64,000 bases of DNA. Origin: Schizochytrium sp. CCTCC M209059 (lineage: Eukaryota; Sar; Bigyra; Thraustochytrida; Thraustochytriidae). The stretch spans positions 51,938 to 115,937 of the forward strand of contig KN805402.1 in the NCBI GenBank assembly GCA_000818945.1, read 5' to 3'. This document shows, in pieces, positions 57,144 through 64,000 of this stretch. The notes under the pieces were generated by a model. It did not search any database and had not been told where the DNA came from. It worked only from the letters and a program-made list of their open reading frames with translations. The position numbers were made by a program, and so were the translations under genes. The number at the start of each line of letters is the position of its first letter. Positions within the stretch are counted from its first letter, which is position 1.

Positions 57144-58064
57144 GCCGCTTCCTCGACCCTCTCTACCTTCGCACCTTGCGTTGCATGCGATGCGGTGCGC
57201 GGGCGGGCATCCCAGATCGAAAAGTATGATGCGACTGACAGTGAGAGGTTGAAGGATTTGTGAGTGCACACTGATCCGTTCACATTTTCCTCGCCACAGC
57301 GCCGAAACGAGGATCACTTTCGCGGCCGATTCCCGAGCCGGCGTTCGGCCTCGCCAATGCAAGTGGTGCCCTCACCCCAGTCCCCGCCATCCGCATGCCG
57401 AGGACCGGCCAGTACTACGCGCCATAAGCTCGAACTTCCCTGCCCGAAGGTCGTCCTCCTTTTCTCTCCTTCTCCACTTTGTTACCATTCACATTCACCC
57501 CATCTCTTCTAGCTGTCATGCCACAGCTAGCGTCAGCGTCAGCGTCTGCAGTCCAACAAGATAAATTCAATCCGCCCATGGCCATCAAAGAATCGGTCGC
57601 TTCATCACAGCATCGACAGCGACCCGTCCGTCCACCATCCTGACCACTATCGATCACCAAGCCCTCAATTTCATCATCCCTTCCTCCTTATCGCGACGGT
57701 GCTCTCGATCGACTCGGCGCCGACGGATCTTTCCGGCGCCACTCCGCGCCGGATTTTAGAGAACCCTACGTGAGCGGCGGCATCGGGTGGTCGTCCTCCC
57801 CGGCTCGGGGCCCCGCGTTCCCCGACGTTTGCGCGACTTGCGCGGGGCAGGCGCAAGTGGGCTATACCGCCTCGCAAGTGGGGGCGGCGCGGCGGGAAGG
57901 GCGCGGGTATAAAGTCCGGGGCCGGCGCGGTCACAAAAATCAAGGGAGGAGCGGCGCGCGGCGGCGGTGGCGGAGCGGAGCAGAGCAGAAGCGAGCGCGC
58001 AGCAGAAGAGCAAGAGCAGCGGCACGCGGCGCAGAGCAGCGAGCAGCAGCAGCAGCAGGACAAG
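57144..58064. promoter_or_regulatory. Divergent region with eL33 promoter (repeat copy 1)
   Basis: 921 bp between the coiled-coil gene start and the eL33 start. From 57263 on it is the first copy of the 830-bp direct repeat. It includes TATAAAG at 57908-57914, 151 bp before the eL33 ATG, and a GCAGCAGCAGCAG leader. Confidence 0.65.
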
Positions 58065-58092
58065 ATGCCCGGCGGCAACGTGAGCTTCCAGG
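57263..58092. repeat. 830-bp direct repeat, copy 1
   Basis: By eye, base-for-base the same as 63171-64000 wherever I compared, with a constant offset of 5908 and therefore no net indels. It covers the eL33 promoter, leader and first nine codons. Confidence 0.9.
57908..57914 (+). promoter_or_regulatory. TATA box of eL33
   Basis: TATAAAG in a GC-rich context, 151 bp upstream of the eL33 ATG. The same element recurs at 63816-63822 in the second copy. Confidence 0.5.
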
Positions 58093-58977
58093 GTAGCTCC
58101 CTCAAGCCCAGCCCGCGCCAGCTCGCGCGCAAGATTGGCGAGGACAAGGCCGCAGTTGCCACCGCGCCCGTCAGGTGAGTGGACCGCGAGGACGACGCGC
58201 GGGAAGGAGGTCGATAAGGACGAGAGGGACAGCGGCGTCAATGATGGGGACAACGAGGACATTTGAGAATGAAGGAGGTAGAGGGGTAGAGCTCAGCTTA
58301 GCTTTGCTTTGCTCGAGTTTGCTTTGCTCGGGTTTGCCAAGGCGGAGCCGAAGCGAGGTGAAAGAATGCAAGCAAGCCCCGGGTCATACTTTTCGTGCGA
58401 TGATAATGGCTCCATCGAGCAATCGTCTCTCTCGCGTTTTGGCCTTCTCTCCCTCTTCTTCTTCTTCGTCTCCGTGTTCTCCATGTATTGTTGATGATTC
58501 CTGTCTTCGAGTCCCGAGAAAGAAGAGAGCGCGAGAGAGAGGGGAGATGATGATGATTTCAACATTGTAGTGATATCAGTGTTGGCGGACGAGGGGAATG
58601 AGAAAAAGAACAAGTGAATGACTGACATAAAAGTTTCGCGTGCGTACATGATTTTGACTTCTGACAGGCTCTGGGTGAAGGGCGTCTTCACCGCTTACAC
58701 CGGCGGCAAGAAGAACATCTACCACAAGACCGCGATCATCAAGCTTCAGGACCTTAACGATAAGGACGATGTGCCCTTTTACCTCGGCAAGCGTCTTGCG
58801 TACATTTACAAGGTCAAAAAGGCTGACAAGTTCGGCAGCAAGTTCCGCGTGATCTGGGGCCGCGTCTGCCGCGCACATGGCAACAACGGCGCCGTCCGCG
58901 CCAAGTTCCGCACCAACCTTCCCCCCAAGGCGCTCGGCAAGCAAGTGCGTTGCATGCTGTACCCGAGCAACGTGTAA
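58065..58977 (+). CDS. RPL35A: 60S ribosomal protein eL33 (RPL35A)
   Basis: Two exons, 58065-58174 and 58668-58977, with a 493-nt phase-2 intron (GTGAGT...ACAG). The product is 139 residues. Exon 2 is unmistakable: KTAIIKLQDL, FYLGKRLAYIYK, FRVIWGRVCRAHGNNGAVRAKF, and the LPPKALGKQVRCMLYPS end. It belongs to the large ribosomal subunit. Exon 1 adds about 36 residues before the normal start of the domain (human eL33 is 110 residues); this basic, Ser/Pro/Lys-rich extension is unusual for the family. The promoter and exon 1 start recur at the right edge of the window. Transcription is presumably strong, from the TATA at 57908. Confidence 0.95.
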
Positions 58978-59667
58978 GTCGCTTGGGCATGACTGGATTA
59001 GCTGCTAAGCCATTTGCGCCTTTATTGATTGGTTTTCTGCCTTCCTCCACAACCCGCAAACCTCGAACACTAGGCTTTGCTTTTCCTTGTTGAAAAATCG
59101 GGAGAGCGTCCTTTGTAGCAGTTGCTCCTAAAAATGCAGCTTCTTCTTGATCGCTCTTCTCAGTTCCTCGACTTGCCAGACCTTCGAACCGATCGCATTT
59201 TACAAATACACTGCCAGCAACCGCAACCAAAACAAGCTCGCAACTGCTGGGGTCTGTCCACCATGGTCGTCTCAGCTGGCTAATCTACGCTAGTAGGTCA
59301 TCGACAGCAGCTCTGAGACCTTGGAGAATGATGTCCATACCGGTTGGCTTGCATCTTCGTCCTGAGGGCCGCACGGTGAGATCGAAACTGTGCGGTAATT
59401 TTTTACTCACTAGTAAACTGTTAGGCTAGGCTTAGGCCTAGCCTAAAACCGTGATTTGGGCCTCCGTCCGCAGCCGATTCCGCGGCCGGCAGCAAGCAAG
59501 ACAGCAACGAAAGCAAGTCCCGCCGCAGCGCCAAAGCTGACCCAGCACGAGGCACCCACGCAGCTGCTACGCGCCGCACCTGGCTGCTGCTTGACACGTG
59601 AAGAGCCCGCTCGCGGAGCTCGAAATAAAGGGGAAGAGACTCGAAAGCGAATTGTGCAGCCCGCGTC
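58978..59667. other. Intergenic, eL33 / prolyl 4-hydroxylase
   Basis: 690 bp. It contains TAGGCCTA at 59433-59440 within a TAGGCTTAGGCCTAGCCTA palindromic cluster, and an ACTAGTAAACTGTTAG stretch. No gene. Confidence 0.65.
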
Positions 59668-61007
59668 ATGGTGCGCCAAAGAGCAGCCCCGAGTACGCCC
59701 GCCGCTGAGCGCGCTGCCGCCGCGGCCAAGAAGGCTACGGCAGCCAAGAAGGCCGCGGCAGCAGCACGAAACGCACAAAAAGGCGCGGGAAGTGGATCGA
59801 GCAAGTCGTCGTGGAATCTCACGTCCGCACTGTATGTAGCCCTTGCCATCCTCGTCCTCGCGGTCGTGGTCGCGACTCTGCAGCAGCAAGGACACCTTTT
59901 CCAGGCTGCGGAGCAGCCCTCAGCAGATGCAAATGCAAAGCGTGCTCCGTTGCCACCTGTGGAGGACCGTAGCCGAGGCATGAGCATTAAGAGCATTGCA
60001 GAGCGTGCGAAAACGCTCCCGTGCAAGAACCGGCATACGGATCGTGACTGCCACAACTTTGCCAGACACGGCCACTGCAGCGACGCCCCAGGATGGATGG
60101 CCGTGTTCTGCCCAGCAAGCTGCAATACCTGCGAGCTTAAAGACCCAAGTGTGCGCTGTGACGCGGAGCGCATTGGCTACGAGCGAACGCCGGCGCTCGA
60201 GCCAGGCTCCATTGACGATCTCTTTGCGAACTTGCCCGCCCGGTACCCAGAGTACAACATTACCTACTTGTCGCAGCCTCCATCGGGCCCATGGGTCGTC
60301 AAGTTCCACAACTTTCTCGACGATGAGGAAATCAACACGCTCATTAACCAAGCCGCCGGTGATTTGCAGCGTAGCACCGACCAAGGCGGTTTCTCGGAGG
60401 ATGGCGTGCAGGAACAGGTCATTTCTCAAGGCCGCACCAGCGAGAACGCTTGGTGCGATGACGAGTGCGAGAGCAACCCAATCGTACAGCGCGTCATGAA
60501 GCGCATCGCCGAGGCCACCAAGGTTCCGCAGGACAACTTTGAGTCCTTTCAGCTTTTGCGCTACCAAATCGGCCAGCAGTACACGCGGCACCACGATTCG
60601 TCAGCAGCAGACAACGAGATGCTAGCCGGTCCGCGCATTCTCACCTTTTTCTTGTATCTCTCTGATGTCGAAGCCGGGGGCGGAACCCGCTTTACGGACC
60701 TCAAGCCGCCCATCACCAACAATCCCGAGCGTGGTTCTGGTAAGTTCTTTATCCCTTTATTGCCATGTTGCCGCTTGAGTCAACCTTATTTGCTAACATC
60801 TGGATTGTCTCTTCCTTTGCTTGTTCAGCGATCCTCTGGCCGAGTGTCACCAACGATGACCCGCGCAGGATTGACAGGAAGACCTTTCACCAAGCCCTTC
60901 CCGTGGAGAAGGGTACCAAGTTGGCAGCCAACATTTGGATTCACCAATACAATTACGTTTTGCCGAATCTGCATGGATGCACCGGCAGCTTCTCCGAGTT
61001 CGAGTAA
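59668..61007 (+). CDS. ShK-domain prolyl 4-hydroxylase, type II membrane protein
   Basis: Exons 59668-60739 and 60829-61007, with an 89-nt phase-1 intron (GTAAGT...TCAG). The product is 416 residues. The order is a Lys/Ala-rich cytosolic tail, a membrane anchor (53-70), a ShK toxin-like domain at about 118-155 (LPCKNRHTDRDC...FCPASCNTC) and a 2-oxoglutarate/Fe(II) dioxygenase. Iron ligands are His308 and Asp310 in QYTRHHD and His378 in FHQALPVEKGTK, with Lys388 binding 2-oxoglutarate. It hydroxylates prolines in secretory proteins in the ER/Golgi; ShK domains are common on plant, algal and protist P4Hs. The intron is required: without splicing the frame reads past the catalytic C-terminus and into the tubulin gene antisense. 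The distal His and Lys are exon-2 encoded, which confirms the join. Convergent with tubulin, only 133 bp away. Confidence 0.9.
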
Positions 61008-61140
61008 AAAAAAAAAGTTAGCAAGCAGGAGTCAAAGAAAAACAAAACATCAAAGACAAAAAGATTGGACATTTTCGGGTGCAAAGAAATGCGAGCATGA
61101 GTTCGACCCAGCTCACGCATCGCAACATGCGCACTCGCGC

Positions 61141-62472
61141 TTAGTACTCCTCCTCATCCTCGTCGAACTCGCCCTCCTCCTCGGCGGTGGCGTCCTGGTA
61201 CTGCTGGTACTCGGAGACAAGATCGTTCATGTTCGACTCGGCCTCGGTGAACTCCATCTCGTCCATACCCTCGCCGGTGTACCAGTGAAGGAAGGCCTTG
61301 CGGCGGAACATGCTGGTGAACTGCTCGGACACACGCTTGAACATCTCCTGGACGGCAGTGGTGTTGCCGACAAAGGTGCACGACATCTTGAGGCCCTTGG
61401 GGGGAATGTCGCACACGGAGGACTTGATGTTGTTGGGGATCCACTCGACAAAGTAGCTCGAGTTCTTGTTCTGCACGTTGAGCATCTGCTCATCGACCTC
61501 CTTGGTCGACATGCGGCCGCGGAAGAGGGTGCTGGCAGTGAGGTAGCGGCCGTGGCGGGGATCGGCGGCGCACATCATGTTCTTGGCATCGAAGGCCTGC
61601 TGGGTCAGCTCCGGAACGGTGAGGGCACGGTACTGCTGCGAGCCACGCGAGGTGAGGGGCGAGAAGCCAATCATGAAGAAGTGAAGGCGGGGGAAGGGGA
61701 TAAGGTTCACGGCGAGCTTGCGAAGATCAGAGTTGAGCTGACCAGGGAAGCGAAGGCAGCAAGTGCAGCCAGACATGGCAGCGCACACAAGGTGGTTAAG
61801 GTCACCGTAGGTCGGGGTGGTGAGCTTGAGGGTGCGGAAGCAAATGTCGTAGAGGGCCTCGTTATCGAGCACCATGACCTCATCGGCGTTCTCGACGAGC
61901 TGGTGCACGGAGAGGGTGGCGTTGTAGGGCTCGACGACGGTGTCGGAGACCTTGGGGGAGGGCACAATCGAGAAGGTCAGCATGATGCGGTCGGGGTACT
62001 CCTCGCGGATCTTGCTGATGAGGAGCGTGCCCATACCGGAGCCGGTACCGCCACCGAGCGAGTGGGTGATCTGGAAGCCCTGGAGGCAGTCGCAAGACTC
62101 AGCCTCCTTGCGGACAACGTCCAGCACAGAGTCAATAAGCTCAGCACCCTCGGTGTAGTGGCCCTTGGCCCAGTTGTTGCCGGCACCGCTCTGGCCAAAG
62201 ACAAAGTTGTCCGGGCGGAAGATCTGGCCAAAAGGACCAGCGCGGACCGAGTCCATGGTACCGGGCTCGAGATCCATAAGAATAGCGCGAGGAACATAGC
62301 GGCCGCCCGTTGCCTCATTGAAGTACACGTTAATGCGCTCGAGCTGGAGGTCCGAGTCGCCATGGTACGAGCCGGTGGGGTCGATGCCGTGCTCATCGGA
62401 GATGACCTCCCAGAACTTGGCACCGACCTGGTTGCCGCACTGGCCGCCCTGAATGTGAACAATCTCGCGCAT
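61141..62472 (-). CDS. TUBB: Beta-tubulin
   Basis: 443 residues from the ATG at 62472, the normal length. MREIVHIQGGQCGNQ carries the autoregulatory MREI start. GGGTGSGMG is the GTP-binding tubulin signature, RGRMSTKEVDEQMLNVQNK follows, and the acidic C-terminal tail ends EEDEEEY-like (GEFDEDEEEY), a site for polyglutamylation and detyrosination. It polymerises with alpha-tubulin into microtubules and axonemes. Codon use is strongly biased toward GC-ending codons, which leaves the antisense strand open for over 1.3 kb. The frame extends upstream to 62706, but that stretch is leader with CTG and AAGC repeats and a non-tubulin sequence. Confidence 0.98.
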   Translation of the reverse strand: MREIVHIQGGQCGNQVGAKFWEVISDEHGIDPTGSYHGDSDLQLERINVYFNEATGGRYVPRAILMDLEPGTMDSVRAGPFGQIFRPDNFVFGQSGAGNNWAKGHYTEGAELIDSVLDVVRKEAESCDCLQGFQITHSLGGGTGSGMGTLLISKIREEYPDRIMLTFSIVPSPKVSDTVVEPYNATLSVHQLVENADEVMVLDNEALYDICFRTLKLTTPTYGDLNHLVCAAMSGCTCCLRFPGQLNSDLRKLAVNLIPFPRLHFFMIGFSPLTSRGSQQYRALTVPELTQQAFDAKNMMCAADPRHGRYLTASTLFRGRMSTKEVDEQMLNVQNKNSSYFVEWIPNNIKSSVCDIPPKGLKMSCTFVGNTTAVQEMFKRVSEQFTSMFRRKAFLHWYTGEGMDEMEFTEAESNMNDLVSEYQQYQDATAEEEGEFDEDEEEY

Positions 62473-63972
62473 TTTTCTTTCTTGCTGCTGCTGCTGCTGC
62501 TGCTGCGACTGCTGTGCTCTTGCTTGCGCTGACGCCCGAGTCTTGCGCTTGCTGCTGCTTGCTTGGCTGCTTGCTGACTTTAGGAATTGCGAATGGGCAG
62601 ACGAGATGTAGGTTTGCTGTTCGTTGCGCACCGGACAGCCGCCAGGCGGCGCCGCCGTGTCCGTGTGTTGCAGGTTAGTAGTAGTATAAGCAAGTAGGCC
62701 AAGCAAGTAAAGGAAAACAATTTAGTCAGTAAGGCTAGCCGGGTCCGCGCTGCGCCATGTCCCTCTGCTTCTTTCCTGGGCATCTCAACGTAAAAGTGCC
62801 CGCAGCCAGCACGTGGGGCCTCCGCGCCGCTCTCGCACCAGGGCGACAGAGGGTGTTTAGCAAGTGAAAAAGCCGTTGAGCGGGCGGGCGGCTCGGCTCG
62901 GCTCGGCTCGACTCGGACTCACGAGCGAGGCTTGCAACCAACCCGCTGTGTCTGTGTCTGTGGCTGTGACTTTCAGAGGCTTCGCTGCGTCGCAACTCCT
63001 ACTCTGGCCCCTTGCAGCACCGCATGCAACTGCGCCGTCGCAAGACGCCGTAGAGGTCCACGAATAAGAGAAATTGGGGCGACGACAGGGGGAAGAATGA
63101 AGGAGGGGAAAAAGGGGCGGGGCGGGGGGAGAAGAGGGGGGAGAGGGGACGGGGGAGGGGGGGATGCGGCAGTGCACACTGATCCGTTCACATTTTCCTC
63201 GCCACAGCGCCGAAACGAGGATCACTTTCGCGGCCGATTCCCGAGCCGGCGTTCGGCCTCGCCAATGCAAGTGGTGCCCTCACCCCAGTCCCCGCCATCC
63301 GCATGCCGAGGACCGGCCAGTACTACGCGCCATAAGCTCGAACTTCCCTGCCCGAAGGTCGTCCTCCTTTTCTCTCCTTCTCCACTTTGTTACCATTCAC
63401 ATTCACCCCATCTCTTCTAGCTGTCATGCCACAGCTAGCGTCAGCGTCAGCGTCTGCAGTCCAACAAGATAAATTCAATCCGCCCATGGCCATCAAAGAA
63501 TCGGTCGCTTCATCACAGCATCGACAGCGACCCGTCCGTCCACCATCCTGACCACTATCGATCACCAAGCCCTCAATTTCATCATCCCTTCCTCCTTATC
63601 GCGACGGTGCTCTCGATCGACTCGGCGCCGACGGATCTTTCCGGCGCCACTCCGCGCCGGATTTTAGAGAACCCTACGTGAGCGGCGGCATCGGGTGGTC
63701 GTCCTCCCCGGCTCGGGGCCCCGCGTTCCCCGACGTTTGCGCGACTTGCGCGGGGCAGGCGCAAGTGGGCTATACCGCCTCGCAAGTGGGGGCGGCGCGG
63801 CGGGAAGGGCGCGGGTATAAAGTCCGGGGCCGGCGCGGTCACAAAAATCAAGGGAGGAGCGGCGCGCGGCGGCGGTGGCGGAGCGGAGCAGAGCAGAAGC
63901 GAGCGCGCAGCAGAAGAGCAAGAGCAGCGGCACGCGGCGCAGAGCAGCGAGCAGCAGCAGCAGCAGGACAAG
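62473..63972. promoter_or_regulatory. Divergent region: tubulin leader, G-rich block and repeat copy 2
   Basis: Next to tubulin are a (CTG)n tract (62482-62507) and an AAGC tract (62547-62577). A strongly G-rich plus strand follows (63075-63165). From 63171 on it is the second copy of the eL33 promoter, with TATAAAG at 63816-63822. No other gene. Confidence 0.65.
62482..62507. repeat. (CTG)n in beta-tubulin leader
   Basis: Seven to eight CTG/CAG units a few bases upstream of the tubulin start codon. Confidence 0.9.
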
Positions 63973-64000
63973 ATGCCCGGCGGCAACGTGAGCTTCCAGG
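63171..64000. repeat. 830-bp direct repeat, copy 2 (runs off the window)
   Basis: Matches 57263-58092 with a constant 5908-bp offset and no difference noticed. The left junction is sharp: the bases immediately before the repeat differ between copies. It is truncated by the window end, so its true length is unknown. Confidence 0.9.
63973..64000 (+). CDS. RPL35A: Second eL33 (RPL35A) copy, first nine codons only
   Basis: ATG followed by PGGNVSFQ, the same as the start of eL33 at 58065, then cut by the window edge. It could be an intact paralogous gene, a truncated copy, or an assembly duplicate of the same locus; the sequence here cannot tell. Confidence 0.6.

Noticed and set aside
57415..57660. 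81-codon Cys-rich minus-strand frame repeated exactly at 63323-63568
   Set aside because: The repetition reflects the 830-bp DNA duplication, not conserved coding. It lies in the eL33 promoter.
58547..58625. Possible C/D-box snoRNA in the eL33 intron (ATGATGA at about 58549, CTGA at 58622)
   Set aside because: Spacing is plausible and ribosomal-protein introns often host snoRNAs, but flanks of the two boxes do not pair into a terminal stem and I could not match a guide to rRNA.
61060..61140. B-box-like GAGTTCGACCCA near 61102 as a tRNA
   Set aside because: No matching A box, no acceptor stem and no cloverleaf could be drawn.
60740..62532. Open frame continuing from the prolyl hydroxylase through its intron and across tubulin antisense (954 codons in total)
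   Set aside because: The catalytic His and Lys of the hydroxylase are only obtained after splicing at 60740/60828. The remainder is antisense to beta-tubulin and is open only because of GC-ending codon bias.

Overview
The window is nuclear DNA from a GC-rich, gene-dense, intron-poor eukaryote. It carries 26 recognisable protein genes plus the first codons of a second copy of one. I infer a flagellated protist, and a labyrinthulomycete/thraustochytrid-type stramenopile fits best. The reasons are a ciliary transition-zone gene (TMEM107), beta-tubulin, a cyclic-nucleotide-regulated kinase of PKG architecture, a ShK-domain prolyl 4-hydroxylase, only five visible spliceosomal introns (66-493 nt, GT-AG), and long low-complexity 5' regions. 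The species cannot be fixed from this sequence. One 78-base N gap (11572-11649) shows it is a draft assembly.

Layout, left to right. 1-3.7 kb: no gene, but short decayed matches to the 3' end of the next gene. 3.7-11.2 kb: armadillo-type protein (-), TMEM107 (+, one intron), PKG-like kinase (-), DUF4804/MavL-like protein (-). 12-21 kb: membrane-anchored P-loop ATPase (+), unusual AGC-like kinase (+), USP22-type deubiquitinase (-). 22-31 kb: dolichyl-diphosphatase-like PAP2 enzyme (-), a repeat block, His-rich methyltransferase (+), POLD3 (-), TBC1D5 (+). 31-44 kb: DUSP-Tudor-like-USP deubiquitinase (-), degenerate EF-hand protein (+), small hypothetical (+), RPN1 (+), CDC45 (+). 44-57 kb: JmjC/cupin-8 protein (-), NUP42-like nucleoporin (+), RPC19 (+, intron), SANT protein (-, intron), membrane SDR (+), PRPF4 (-), hypothetical (-). 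57-64 kb: ribosomal protein eL33 (+, intron), prolyl 4-hydroxylase (+, intron), beta-tubulin (-). An 830-bp direct repeat carries the eL33 promoter and first codons again at the right edge.

The genes are mostly unrelated housekeeping functions and do not form one pathway. Loose themes are ubiquitin/proteasome (RPN1, two USPs), replication (CDC45, POLD3), gene expression (RPC19, PRPF4, NUP42, eL33), cilium (TMEM107, tubulin) and signalling/trafficking (two kinases, TBC1D5). Strands alternate so that many genes share short divergent promoters (about 0.5-1.2 kb) or convergent 3' ends (about 130-620 bp).

I do not see a clear undescribed multi-gene system. The most interesting items are these: a PKG-architecture kinase whose nucleotide pockets look like PKA regulatory subunits; a kinase with about 150 residues inserted inside its N-lobe and an HGD catalytic loop; a eukaryotic homologue of a Legionella ADP-ribosylhydrolase family; the eL33 promoter duplication; a recurrent intergenic TAGGCCTA palindrome; and decayed gene fragments at the left end.
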